NCBI RefSeq assembly: GCF_028453695.1
Contig: NC_135775.1
Coordinates: 2,666,001-2,730,000, forward strand
Reading direction: 5' to 3'
DNA length: 64,000 bases
Origin: Augochlora pura
Taxonomy: Eukaryota > Arthropoda > Insecta > Hymenoptera > Halictidae
Shown here: in pieces, positions 11,969 to 26,200 of the stretch
How positions within the stretch are numbered: the stretch's first letter is position 1
Layout of the letters: every line of letters begins with the position of its first letter
Notes under the pieces: model-generated
Databases searched by the model: none
The model's input: the letters and a program-made list of their open reading frames with translations, nothing else
Told to the model about the DNA's origin: nothing
Translations under genes and position numbers: made by a program

Positions 11969-13112
11969 TAAAATAAAATATGTCTGGCTCTATTGTAAGA
12001 AACAGACGATGGAAATAAATGTTTAATAACCTTAGTCAGTGAGAAATAGTATTGATATTCTTAAATTGATTTAATATTTTCACGGTTTGAAAGACATACT
12101 CGTTTCTGCTAAAAATGCTCGCAAAACCCGCTGTCTATTTAATATGTAATTCAATGAAGATTTTATTCTCATTCGAGTCGATATACGGAAACATTGGAGG
12201 AAGTATAAAATCAGAACGAATTATTAAACGTAAATTAAGTTGAAAATATGATAGCAAGCACATAGTAAAAATAATAATGATTTCATTTGTATAAATTAAT
12301 TCGCGTGGACTTTGACAAAAATGTTTCCGCTGAATGCATTTTTCATCGACATTGAGTTACGTTTCTATGAACGTGGAAGCGAATATCTCGGATTTTAGTG
12401 GGATTGTCTTCGCTCGGCGGTAATGAGCGAACCAATATATTAGAAGACGAATGCGCGAATTTCTAATAGCCCATCATTCCTTATTACAGCTCCGACCGAC
12501 GTGAATAGATTCCGGTCCGCTTCCATAAAATTTATAGCCTTCGACTTGGCAGGCTACAAAAATACCTGTTCGAGTTGTTGCCGCTGTTCTTTCGGGCGAA
12601 TTAGATCTTTCCTCGAAGGGGCAACGGTATTCATGTCGTCGGGTATTGAATTTCGAACGTTCGTCCGTCCAATACGAAGCAACAATTGTTCCCGATCAAG
12701 GGGACAAATTTTATTCCACGGGTCCGCGGGCACATGCTCTCCACCTCACCCTGGCAATTTATCAATTTCCAATGACACTCGAAATCCCGATCGGGCAGGT
12801 ATAAATGAGCTGTTCGCGAGAACAGCGGGGCCGCCGTCACTCGGAACCGTAGGGGTTCATTAATGTTTTTGCAACAAAGAAGCAGAAACGGTTCCAAACC
12901 GCAGAATTTAGCCTAAATCGCTGGAGACCTGCCAGGTCCGACATCCGCCGCGGAACAAGCGTCAATTGGGACGTGTCCGATCTATTGTTACCATTAAATA
13001 AACAATTCTGACGTCGCCGAGAGATTTCGTTCCCGTCATCTCGAAAAAACTAATACCAGATGTTGCCGTCGCGTCCGAACGCGCAACGACGCGTACGTTA
13101 CACGTTCGCGGA

Positions 13113-13122
13113 TTAAAAATAG
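13113..13122. promoter_or_regulatory. Consensus MEF2 binding site
   Basis: TTAAAAATAG is the complement of CTATTTTTAA, a perfect match to YTAWWWWTAR. MEF2 drives insect muscle structural genes, and the site lies about 1.0 kb upstream of the muscle gene's start codon. A single 10-mer match can occur by chance. Confidence 0.4.
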
Positions 13123-14153
13123 CATATACAGATATTTAGGGGTGTATCGGTGCATGGAGTCAGGCGAAGGTCACGGTGCAAGGGGGCGAGCATATCGGTT
13201 GCGAAAATAAAAGCCAATGGGCAGGCCGCGATCGTTTTCTTTCAAGCACATTCTCGTACTCGATGACTTCTCTTCCAGCACCTTGACACGGTTCGCCGGC
13301 GTCGAAACGATGGTGTACCGTTTTAAAATAAAAACGAAGCCAGGGTGCCGAGTTGCGAAATCTGCCACCCGGTGGAACCATAAACGGACGCTCTCTCCGT
13401 TTCTCCCTCGGCGATACTTGTCAAGTCCAGACACCTTCGTATCCTGAAACAGAAAAATTCAGTCTTTTAGTGTCACATCGGAAAAGCGGAGAAACGATCG
13501 CGAAAATACACGGAAAATGGGGCAGCCGGCCGCGTCGGACGTTACGACGCGAAGAAAGAGACGCGTCGGCGTCGATCCTCGAAGCTCGAGGACCAGAAGG
13601 GACCGTGAATCAAAAGGTGAGGATCGTGGGAAGCCGATGAAAGAGGGCGGCCAACGGCAACCTTAACACGATTCTATTTCTTTCGATGCATCAGGCCGCG
13701 CGTTGTACGTCGTTTGGTGATGCAATCCGAATGCTCGGTGATGCTTCTGCGAGGTGTCCTCCTCCCCTTCGGCGGTGGCGCGGGACGCGATACAAAGTCG
13801 GAGCTCGCACGCATCGGTCTCTGGCGCTCCACGGCCGAAAGAAAGAGAGGAACCGGCCTAGGTGGGGCTGAGAAGCGATCGCTGGTAGAAGTCGAAGAAG
13901 AGTTTCGGCGACCGTACAGAACCGTACGAACCTTCACCGCGGCCGCAGTTACGCGGATCTTATTTCAACCCCTGGTGTGCACGTTGTGTTGTTACCACCA
14001 CCTAGTAAAACCACGCCAGTAACCCAGACACCGCAGTCGCATTACCATCAAAATAATTCATTTGACGAACGATCGAACACGCATTTGCCTTCGAGCAGAA
14101 GAACGAACCAGTAAAAAACACTAGAAGAGAGCAGCGATCCAGGAGAGAAAAAA

Positions 14154-14228
14154 ATGGTTTACGAGAGCGACTTCTACACGACCCGGCGGCCGTACACGAG
14201 GCCCTACGTCTCGTCCTACAGCGTCACG
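14154..14228 (+). CDS. Mf: Leader exon shared by all predicted isoforms (25 codons)
   Basis: The ATG sits in AAAATGG, a good insect start context. It encodes a Tyr/Arg/Ser-rich N-terminus (MVYESDFYTTRRPYTRPYVS followed by SYSVT). The donor GTCAGT at 14229 leaves phase 0. Three downstream acceptors at 18236, 21377 and 24935 are all phase 0, so each can receive it. Upstream non-coding exons may exist but were not resolved. Confidence 0.85.
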
Positions 14229-17200
14229 GTCAGTATTCCATTACACGGGATTTGCCGAAAGAGCGGGATGATAGTATGTCTTAATAATGTTTTGTTGGAT
14301 GGCACTAACGTCGAGTAAGAGCCCCGTGTGACACGGAAACACTTTAACCGAAGCCAGCCCCGATACCAACGACTCTCTACCCTAGTCTTGGAATCAACGT
14401 TTCGTACGCTCGATCACTCGACTTTTGTCTTTTTTTCCCCGCCCCTGTTGTCAGAATTTTGTTGGTGAAACAACACCGTCTTCCCATGCCACCCTATCAA
14501 CACCACCGTCCCCCCCGTTTTCACCGACGTCAGAACACGCTTCACGTATGCTTTCGACTATTCTTCTACAAGCTGTCACACCGTGTGTTGTTTCCGTTTT
14601 TGTTACGAGTGTTGTCGAACGGCGAAACGTTGGCTCGTACGGTGATCGAAGAAAAGCCATAGGACGACGGCGCCTCTCGATCACCGGGCCGTTCGTTCCG
14701 CGAAATCGATCGACGACGGCCCGCAACCACGGCCGAGAAAAGTCCGGCACAGAGCGGATCCGTCGTCGCTGTGATCGAGGTTCGATGCATTTTCGGTGTC
14801 TCTACTTCCACACTGTATTCCGACCACTGTATTACTTGTTGCTCTGCTACCGTTGTCGCCAATTACTGTTACCGTCTGATGTATACACACCATGAAACGC
14901 GCGTTCCGTCTCTCCACCCACGATCTCTCTCTCTCTCTCTCTCTCAACCACCGGAAAACCATCTGGAAAATCGAACGAGAAAAAAAAGATTACCAAAAAG
15001 AAAACTATCACCTGAAAATCCACTAAGAGGTTATCGAACGATGTTTTTACCTTTTGTTACCGCTGCAGTTCTCTGTGTACTCTTTGCACGGTTTTACCGT
15101 ACGTGATTAACAGTTCTCTACGGAACTCGCACGCGCCAAACTTCCAGTTTACGGATCTCTCTGCGACACACACGCACACACACGCATCTACGCCGATGCC
15201 AAGCTCCGATACGAGTGATCCGCCCGTGCGAAGGGTACGGAACATGTTCCAGCGTTTGTTTAACAGAGCGATGGTCTTCGAACGTTGTCGATCAGAATCC
15301 TCCGGCGAGAGAGCACCGTCTTCTCGTCGTTCCTGAAAGAAGGAATCGTTGAATTAAAAGAGAAAAGAAAAGAAAAGAATCGCGGTAGAATCTCGATTTA
15401 TTACATTTTTCAAGGCGAACAATTCGCTGCTGGGTTTGCCCGGAATTTAATTTAAATTCGTGCCTAAATAATTCCTCTATTATCCCTGGTTCCATTGTAA
15501 TAACTAGACTGCACAGTTTTATGCAAAGCAAAAATTGTCTACTAATAACGAGGGGATTGGGGATTCTTTTAACGGATTAGATGAGCTGAAATTAACAGCT
15601 GTGTGAACGTCTTCGTTGTTTCGTATTTGATCAACCCTCTGCACTCGAGCTATGCGGCACCCCTAAAAATCATGCTACAAAATAATTTTCTCATTAGATC
15701 ATATTTAAGAGAATATTAAAAGTTTTTTTGAGAATATTTAAATTCAAAAATTATTTTGAATTTAGAGTTAAAATGACTTCGAGTTAAAAGGTTAAAAACT
15801 GCTATAAATTCGTAAAACTCGCAATTTAGGGTTGCGTTTAATTGCATGTCGTATATCGAGCGATTTCGTATTCGCCGAATATTGAATTAAGAGAAGGCAT
15901 AGCAAACGACCAATTATTTATTCAAGTATGCAATTTGGAGTTTCGATATCGACGTCGTGGCGAACACGGTTCGAAGACCACCGGCCTAGAGCATCCCCTC
16001 TGTGTCCATCTTTCAGCTCGTCTTCTACTGTGCGTACGCAGGCACACGCGTTGCCTTAGCCCGTGATAACGCGGCCGTTTGGCAGCTGTGCCGCCAGTGT
16101 TTTCAGGTGTGCCATTGCAATTCCGTCGTTTAAACAGTCGCGTCGACACGATCGAACGCGCGACAGATATCCTCTCTTCGTGTCCGGCCAGCCTCGGGAA
16201 GCGCCTAGGCCTCGCGCAGCAGCAGCGTCCGTCGTTTCTGCTGCACGAAAATTGTAAAATCGGTATAAATAGTGATTCGAGAGCAAAGGAGTCCGAGGAG
16301 AAGACCTATTCATAGCGTTGCAGCCATTTTCCGGGACTTGGTTCGCGTTAAACTTAGACGCCGCGCCGACCGGACCCGGCGAACGCTCGCCGAAACGCCG
16401 CGCGGCTCGCACGGCCGGAAAATCCGTGTTCGAACACGGGATGAATCGAAGCGAGATCGACGCCGGTTAACCGATCGTGGCGGGACGACACGTTCGGAAA
16501 GCGAGAGTCATTCACGCAGGCCAATGCTAATCTTTTGGGGGAGAACTTTTTGGCAGAGCGGCGCCTCTCCCTCCTCGCTCCATTGTCGATCGTGAATCAA
16601 TGGCGCAGTTAAAAGCCGACCTAAATACCTAGGCCCTCGTCAGTGATCCAAACTATGCCCCGGAAGATTTCTCGTCGAGGCGTTCCCCCCCGGTCGCCGT
16701 CGCCGTCGGGTGCCATTTCAATGACCGTGGTTGTTGAATCGACGCGCGAACAACGGGCGGAACCCGCCCTCTTAGCTACCACGGCGACGAGCGCGACTCG
16801 CGACGCCACGTTATTCAGTATTTTCCCGTCTTTCTCCGTTTCGGTAGGTGGGGATCCGTGAGCCGGGTGTTGCGTTACTCTGTCCTAATTTAGGCTGACG
16901 AGTTACCAGCGACGTCCGCTCCCACCACGCTAGCCCAGAAATTCCTCGCGGAAATTCATATATGTCATAGTTTATACGGCTGGCCCCGATGGTCGTACGC
17001 CGCGCGGCCTGCTGCACCGGCCGTAATGGCACCTGCGGCACCGTGATCTAGAGACAAAAAAAAAAGATATGAAGAAGAATGCAACGATTCCTCGTTTCGG
17101 TTTTCGGACGTCGGCTACGAAACACACCCGGGCTCGAAATAGTCCGAACCGGCTACCCGCGACCGTGTAACACGAACGGTCTTATTAAATATCGCTCATC

Positions 17201-20200
17201 CAACGAAGGAGAGAAAGAGAGTTCTCGATTCCCCGGTCTATAATTAGACACCGACATACCGTTGTATCTGTATGTTTGGCCGCGGCCACGATTCTACCCA
17301 CACGAAGGATCGCTAAATAACCGCGGGCTCTTTCGACACGATATTTTCGAAGGATTATCTTGTTGCGCGGCGACACGGGGCGCGGGAGACGCGGGACATG
17401 TCGCGCGCGAGAACCGCGGCTCGCGCCGTAACGGCCAAAGAATCCAGCCGGAGAGAGAGGCCAGAAAAACCACGCCGGTATTCTAGGGGAATGATTCACC
17501 GCAAGGAATTCTCCGATACAACGATATTTGTGGAAAGACGCGTAAAAGAGGGTTCCGGACGCGAGAGACTCCGTTGACCAATGCCGCGGGGAATGCACGG
17601 GGGCGAGCCTCGGCCGTCGTCGGCTTCTTCCTCCTTAGCGTTCCTCCTGCGCCATTCACTTGGCCGGGCTATTTTTACGCGGACCTCCTTGCACGAGGAA
17701 CGATCGTCGAGGAGACGGAAGCGATCGTCTTGAGCAGGACACGAAATTAAGTGCACGGCGAGGGCGAGAGTAACGCCTTCTGACTACCGTCGCGTCGCGG
17801 GAGTCGGGAGGCGTGGTCCTCGACGCCGCCGTGCCGCGTGCATTTAATTCCGAGCCCTGCTACTTCGACGAGGATTGGCACAAAATATAAACAGCACGCG
17901 AGCTCCATTATATTTTGCGACAGTTCTCGTTGAACGTGTTATACATATCGCTACTGTCTCGCGTCGACGCGTTCTAGAATTCTATTGGTTCGGAGCGTCC
18001 TCGTCGAATTTCGTGTCACCCTCGACCCTCCCCAATCTGAAGACAGTTCTCCAAAATATGCGAGAACCGTGCGCGACAATGGGCGAAAGTAGCCGAGCTG
18101 GACGGCGACGGTAGAACGATCGGTGTGGAAGTGAAGACGTCGAAAGGGACGTCGGTGGAGCACGTTTGACCAGGGTCGAGGGTCGAGAGGAACGGGCGAT
18201 AAAGGACGCGAGAGTTCCGACGGATGAAATTTACAGAAACAGGACTACTTCCCGTGGGAGAAGGTGCCGTTCGTACCGCGGCCGTCGCTGGTCCCGGACC
18301 CGTTCACCGTATGGGGTCGCAAGAAGCAGGATCCGAAGAAGGAGTTCTATCAGTACGTCACGCTGAAGGACAAGGAGGGCGTGGTGCGCGGCAAGAACGC
18401 GGCGAAAGACGAGCACAAGCGACAGCTGGTGCAGGGCGGCGCGGTGTCGAAGGTCAGCTTGGACGCGGCCACCGAGCTCGCGACCAAGGGCCACGTGTTC
18501 GAGAAGGGCGTGCTGTCCAGGCAGCAGGCCGCCACGAGACACGCGGCCATCACCACGCCCGCGAGCGATCGCACCAGAATACTCATGGCGCTCCATACGC
18601 CGTCCTGGTACCGGTTTTAACGGCGTCCCGCGGACCAGACATCGCGTCCCCTTTTCGGAGCAGCACAACGTTCCTTACGGGGATGGACGAATTTTAACGA
18701 CTGGGAAGACTCTTGGATGCTTCGTCTCACGGAATCACCGCACACTTCGGACCATTCGGGGGATTTACCATAGGTATCGCGCGAAGCCACCGCCCCAACG
18801 CTCCGGGCTTCGGCGCGCGGACGCCGAAGTTCGTTCCTCCTTAGCACGCGTTCTCCCCATGCAATTCGATCCCGAACGCCGGATAAACGCTGCTCTCGCG
18901 CGGCCTCCGTTTATTTTCAATTACCTTTGTACACGCGACGGATAAATAAAGTTCTTCGACTTACAAAGATGCGTTTACTGATCCCATTCCTCGAAACGAA
19001 CGCGCGAACAGACCGCGTTGTACCAATCGCGAGTGCTATAATAATCTCCCGGCCATCTCTCTTTCTCTCTCTTCCTTGGTCTATGTATATGCATACAGTG
19101 TGGCCCGTAAACGTCCACTTAAATATCTCGGTTCTGTCAAACAACTCTAAGGGAAACGTTACGTCTGTAATTTATACGGTTTAAGAATTTGCGTAATATA
19201 ACATTCTCGGAGGCGTATACGGAGGTCAACTTCGTTATTTTAAACGCCCTAGTTTTTCTAGAAAAAGTGTTAAAGTTCTCCTTAAACCGTGTTACTTTAG
19301 CTCGAAAAAAAGTCCAATCGTATCGGGGAATAAATTAAGTTGACATGTTCCGAGGTCCACCCTGTATACACAGCAAACACATTCGGCCGTGCGATAAATC
19401 CGTTCGCGTCCGCGAAGGGGGTCATTTCTGAGCGTCCATCGCGGGGAAGTTGCGACGGGATGATCGAGATACCCTCGCGCGACCAAGTTTCCATCGCGTT
19501 TAATCGTGCCCGATCGAGCTCGATCAAATTGCACCGTGCTCGATCGGGTGTCCCGTAAAATTAGCGACGCCCGATTTCCCCGGGCGGAAGCAGCCGCGAG
19601 CGGATTTGTCCGCGCGACCCTTTGAGGAGGGAGGCGACGTCGCTGGTAACCGGCGAACGCCGTGAAAACCGCGGGCGAATGCGACAACGATAGTCGGAAG
19701 ACGAGTGACACCCGCGAAAGATTAACGATCGAAGGCGGAACGAAAAGAGGCTTCGAGTCGCAGAAAGCTTTCTGGTCGGGTGGGCCACCCGTCGAAACGA
19801 GACACCGGACACATACGAGCAAAGGACACTAATATATACGACATAGGCAGATCGCGCAATGTAATCCATGTGTTTCTTGGCAAGGGCGTGTTCAGTTGCT
19901 CAACGTTACACTCCGAAGAGAGCGTCCTGAATATCTCGACAAGGAGACATTATTAATGCATACGTGTACCGCTCCGCGTTTATAATTGGCCCGCACGTTG
20001 TGTGTCTACAGATAGATATCGCGAAACACCTTTATCGAACTCCGTTTACTCTCTTTCTCCTACGTTCTAACACCGGCACGGTAGACGACACCACCGATAC
20101 ACTTTTATCTCTATCTCTGTCTCTCTCTCTCTCTTTGTATAATTGTACTTAACGTTCTCCCCAAGACGATCATCGGTCTCCGGAAGTCCGCGACAGAACA

Positions 20201-23200
20201 AACCTCTCGATATGTCCTGCGAATTATCGCTTAGGGTTCTTTCGCTTGTAAGCCGTGTCCATTTGGAACTATTCTCCGCCCAGGTCGGAAATTATGGTAT
20301 TCTCAAAATGAACAAGTTTTATATTTTTTACAAAAATCGCTATAATCTTTTAGCAAATTATATTTAGACAGTACGAAAATCGTTTTGATTTTCTAAAAGC
20401 TTTACTTATTAATTCACGAGTGATCATATACTCTGTTCAAAATAATTTGCAAGTATTCACAATGATGGATAAAAAAATAATTATTAATAAGAAAACAGAG
20501 TTCTGAATGAATTAATATTATATCAAATTATTTTCTTATTGTTCCAATAGAACCAGAGAATTATTTTTTTAGATAGACTAGATAGTATAGCAGAGGCGCT
20601 GACCAACATAGTGACACGGTTAGCTTGCGAAACGTTGCGAGAATAATTCCAAAAGACCGCCGCTTACAAAATCTCTGATCCCTCGGCTGGCACCCTGTTC
20701 TCTTGCATCGTGAAGCGACCGAAACCGGGACCGATTCGTCGAAACAGCGTCCCCCGATTAGCGTGTATCGTTCCTCCCGGATCCATTGTTCCGTGACACA
20801 CGTTGTCCTCTTATCCAGCAGACGTTGCTCCGTCACGGAGAACAGAATCGACGAAGACCGATTCGAAGAATAAAACGTTCGCTCAGAAAAATAAATTACT
20901 CAAGAAGTGGAGACGTAATATGCAAGAGCTCTGCACAGTAGCATGGCGCATCTGTTAGGTGAACATTATAATTGCCTATACATTTTATTTAAGGACATCG
21001 TTAAATTATTTTAAATTTACTAGAATCGATAAAAGATATTTTCATCTAGTTAATATTTCTCACAATTTCATTGGGTAACTTTTATTTTGTATAGTTATAG
21101 TAGAGTATATCTTTATATCAAGGTATAGTGTATAAATTTATATCAAGTTAGGGCTATAATGTCTACCTGGTAGATACGCTTTGCTACTGTGCGAGACTTC
21201 TGGCGTCGCTTGTCTCCTCGTGTAACTTGTTTTGCTGCGAACGCAGCGTGGTGCCGCATCGGTAAAAAAAAGCCACGAACCGCGAGCGGTTGATTGTAAA
21301 AAAAGGAATGTGGGGTTCTGTTCTCCGTCGAAAACCTGATCTCCAAATTGTTGACCTTGTGTAACCCGAATCTATAGACACCTCGGCATTACGTGGTCCG
21401 TGACTATCCGGAAGCCGGGCTGAGGACTGCCCAAGAGCAGTACAGCTACGCCTACACCAACACCAGTTCGTCGAGCTCCTCCTCGGCCACGGATCCGTAC
21501 AGTCGGCGTCCGCAGAGGACAAGCTACAGCCAAGAAAGCGTCGTCAAGAGGGAGAGCGGACCGTACGGATCGTACTCGACCGAGAGGTCGGCTAGGACAT
21601 CGACCGGCGGCGGTCCTGGAGGCTATCACTCCTCTTACGAGTCCCATACTTCCGGCCGTTTGCCCGGCGGCACCTCTTACCGCCATTTCTCCTACCGCGT
21701 CTAAAAAAACCCCGCTCCGACCTGTCAACCACCCCGATTGCTTTCGTTTCGCCGATCGTCGATGCAACGTACCCTCCTACCCTCAACAACATCTCGATTC
21801 TTGATACCTCTCGCGCCTGTCGACAATAGGGATTGCGATACCGGCGAACCGGTAAACGGCAGTACATTTTCTTCTAAAGAGTATAAAAAGGTGGCATCGA
21901 GCTGAATTATTCGCCAGTGTCGAGGAAAAACATGCTTTCGAACACTACACCCCCCGATATTTAGAAAAATATTACCGGTAAACCGGTGTTACCAGAAAAT
22001 ATCGAACTATTAATAATTGTAAATAGTCGGTAAATTTGCAATCCCATGTCGACGGGCCGTCGGAAACACAGCTGAGCCTCGGTTATCCGAAACACGCGGG
22101 TTCCAACGATAACACAATCGTTTCTATAGGGGTTTGTGTCTTCATTGATTGAACGAATGTTGTGACACGATGAAAGCGTGTTTGGTGAGAGATTCGGATA
22201 CCCGAGGCTACGCGGTGAGTCTCGCTCGGGTCGAGGACTAAAAATCTGACGCGAATCGTTTTCGAAATCCTTGGAGGTCATCCACGTCGGCGAAACGTAC
22301 ACGCCCCCTTCCTGCCTGCCGACGCTCGATTAATTGGCCGTTATAATTGGACCAGCCGTTCGCCGCGTTCCAATTCGAAGATTCGGAAAGTTGCATACGC
22401 TCTTAACATTCCTCGGCAATAGGACACCCGTTCTCCACGAATAGACCGCGGATTTTATACATCCCTGGCAAAAACAAGCGGAGTCGAGAGCGAAACAGGA
22501 AACGCGTGCACGGAGCTTAAAAATAATATTCCGTTCCTTCAGTCTCGTAAAAATTAACGAAAAAAGAAAAATTATCCGCGGTCTATAATCAAAATTATTC
22601 GTCGAATTATACAAAAAATCCGGAGCGATTCTTCCCCATCGGGAATCGTCGGCAGACAGGATCGGGGCACAGGATTTTTCTCGTTTTTGTCATACGAATT
22701 GTCTCTGTACTGTTATCTCTGACACGCCACTGTAACCGAAGATGTACCCTATATAGTTGTACCTAGACGTTTTCAGCCTGTTCAAGCTAATAAATTAGGT
22801 GCCGTCCAAGATTGCTGAGTACGTTTAACGCTTAAATGGCACGATAGTCAGCCGCCCCTACCTACCCGCCCCCGAAATATTCGATGATACCAAGAAACAA
22901 CCATATAACAAGCAAGTTTCCAACGACACGCGTCCCCCCGTGCGTTTTTCTTCGTTTTTACAAGTTTAACTATCCGTGTCAGGATGCATCCAAGCGTAGT
23001 ACGTGTTTTTATAATTTGATCTATGTCCGATTATGGATTGTATGCGTGGGATTGTTTTCTGCTTTTTACGCATAACGGATCGATCGTTTTCTGTACACGG
23101 GCTCGAGTTACTTGTTCAGCGTGCAGAGTGCTATCGTTGGACCCGCGGATCTTTATGTGACGCGTGGTGAACGATCGACGCGGTCCGTTCCTTCTCCGTG

Positions 23201-26200
23201 ATTTCGTGGAACGATCCTCGTACGGGCGATACAAGGCGACGGAACGTTGCGTAAAGATTCGCGGTCCAGCTGTCGCAGTGTGAATTAGAAGGAGCGAGCG
23301 CTCGATGGTCAGCCGTGCGATCGAACAGCAAAGATAAAAGGGTTCTCGGCAGAGAGCGAAAGGTGTAAGAAAGCCGGGAGACGCACCGAGCACACGACCG
23401 CTCGCTTTCGACGCCTGACCGACCGCGAACCGCCTAGGAACCGATCCAGCACCGCCGAAAACCTAACCGTGACTAACCCTACTGTTCGTCATCTCGTTAG
23501 ACACACAACGCGACAATTGGCCAAGTTGTTTGCTCGCGGGGAAAAAAATGGATCGACAAACCTCGAATCGTTTCGCTCTGTCGTTCTACGAATTGTAAAA
23601 CATACATGTACACGTGCACACGTCCACACACGCGCCAAACACAACTACATATATAAATATAGAGATATACATAGATATTTACACATATACCACACGTATA
23701 CCGTATTGTATCGAGAAACATCGCGTGTATATACACATATAATATATATATTTATGCATATATAGTATATATATATTTATATGTATATACATCTACAATA
23801 ATATCCGGCACACACCGATCCGATCGAGACGATCGACGCTAAGAGAATCTATAATGCCAGAGAAAGGGAATAAAAGGCAGGAAAATGTAAGAAATACCGA
23901 CTGATCGGTCACTGTATCTGCAAAACTCACTAACCAGGTGTTGTTCTTCTTCTTTCTATTTATTCTGCTTCCCACGTGACTCCTCGTCCCCTGCCGCCGC
24001 CGGATTACGCCCAATATCGTCGAATATCGTCGAAATATCGATTAAACCCACAAAAATATCGTCCCTCTGTAAACACGACCGAAACCGGACCGCAGCAACG
24101 ACCGATCACCCTTCCGCTCTCCACTGTCCTCCAGGTAAGTACCGAAACACCCACTACGCTTCTGCTAGTCAAACAAAGACCGTCCGCAAACCGCTCGCTG
24201 TCGCTTTTAATCGCAAATCGCTACAAACGCCACGCCGCCCGCCGAGTACTAAGTCTTCGATTTCGATCGTTCGCTTTTAAAGGTAGAAACACAATCATGG
24301 CTTTTGCGGCAGATAATCGTAACAGGTTCTTTGGTAGCAAATGTTTTTAGTAAAATATTCGAATATTACAAATGTTATTTGAGTTCGTGGAAACAGTAGG
24401 ATCGCAATTTTTGTACAGATTTTTTAAGATATTGTTTCGATAATTAGCTGTTAGAATATTTCAAAAAATGTTTTTTGTTTTCACTGCTTTAACTCATTAA
24501 CAGTCGCCGTGACAATGTGTTTCTATCTTAACGCAACAGCTAGGTAATAGCGTTTCACGGGCGTCGACGATACCGATGCGTCGATCGATTCGAAAGCGTC
24601 GATTTTCCGACTAATTCGCACGGGATCGCAATCGTCGTTCATGCCCATCGACCGCCGCTTCATCCACCCACTCTAACCGTAACACCGTTCGAACGCTTTC
24701 ACGCTTTCGCTGGCCCCTAACGGACGATCTATCGTACACACCCGCCAACCGCTTCGCCACGCTAAGAGGCTATACGCCGCGAGCAAAGAGCACGAGCCAG
24801 GAGATCCGCTTCCAGCCGGAGCGGAGACGGGCACGCTTGTGTTTTCACGCTAATTGCCGCCTGACGCCGCTGGGAACGTAACGACCGATGGTCGATGATC
24901 GACGAGTTTAGTAAAGCAGAGTATCGTGCCTCTAGTTGAGAAGCATTCCTCGCATGCCATATGTGGCTCACAAAAGGCTCGTGACCGTAATCCACATGCC
25001 CTACCATACCGTGTACCACGGCGGCATCGGCAGCCTGGTACCGATAAGAGTTCATGCGCGCGTGCGACCCAGCGTCCTCGCAGCGGAGCTCAACAGGATA
25101 CGGAACCTCTGGAGGCCCTCGACCGAGTCCTACACGGAAAAGTATCTACAGTCCAGGGACCGCATCGTAAGTTTCCCATCGAAAGCGAAAACAGCCATTC
25201 TAACACCATCGTGGCCATTGTGCGGTCGAGTAGTCGTCGAGTCGTCATCCACGTGACCGACCGCAAAGCTCCATTAATGGTCATCCGCCATCATCACCGC
25301 CATGATCACGATCATCACCACCATCATCATCACCGCCATCATCGACCGACCAGCATCTATCGTTCATCGGCGGGATCGCGTCGCCGGTTTGCGAACCTAA
25401 TCAGAATCATGCGCCGGCAGATTACCGCAGATTAATGCAGTCGATTTGGACACGGTCGAACATGGAAGAGCCGGTCCTCGCACGCGCATCAACCGCGTCT
25501 CATCAATTCTCACGAATCGAATCTCAGTAGATGGAACTAATCGAATAATCAAATACTAATCGGTCTCTCTCTATATATATATATATATCTCATTCTCTCT
25601 CTGTCTCTCTCTCTGTGCGTGACAGACCGCAAACATCTTCGGAGAACGCATACATATTTCACGTGTGTTTCTTCGCAGTACTTCGACGACGAGGCGAGGG
25701 AAATACGCGCGAAAGTGGATTCCCTTCTGCGACGGGTACACGTGTTCGTCCCACGAGCCGTAGCAAGGTATTTCCGCCCTTTAACAACGATTACGATGCT
25801 TGCCGATATCTTTCGCCCGGTTTCTGCCCGCTGCCAGACTTTCGGCTGGATTCAGTTCAGCCTAGGATCCCTGTTGCAATTGAATACCAACTGGGGATAA
25901 GTGTAGCATTTCGTTGCTAAGAATTTAGTTAATATCGGAAAAGTGAAATAATTTAGTCCAGTATAGAGTATACTGTATCTAGATCCTTAAACCCAATTGA
26001 TGTTCAATCGTTTTGGTTCCCCGCAACAGTATCGGAGCCTGTTCAGAGCGATTCCGCGAACGGTCCATAGCCGTTCGGTCCGTAAGACCGTGCCCGTCGA
26101 GGATCGTAACGCGGAGCTTTGAATTTCCAGCGACTTCTTGGAAGAGATTGTGCCGGAACGTATGCGCAGCGGGGATTACGTGCGTCGGCTGCTGTCGGGC

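Larger units (their letters stand above)
11244..14153. other. Intergenic region between Sgf11 and the myofilin-like gene
   Basis: The two genes diverge from this 2.9-kb stretch, so it should hold both promoters and the muscle gene's 5' UTR. I find no coding region. It contains a lone transposon end (11949-11968), a consensus MEF2 site (13113-13122), and a CpG-rich stretch from about 12.9 kb to the muscle start codon. Confidence 0.65.
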
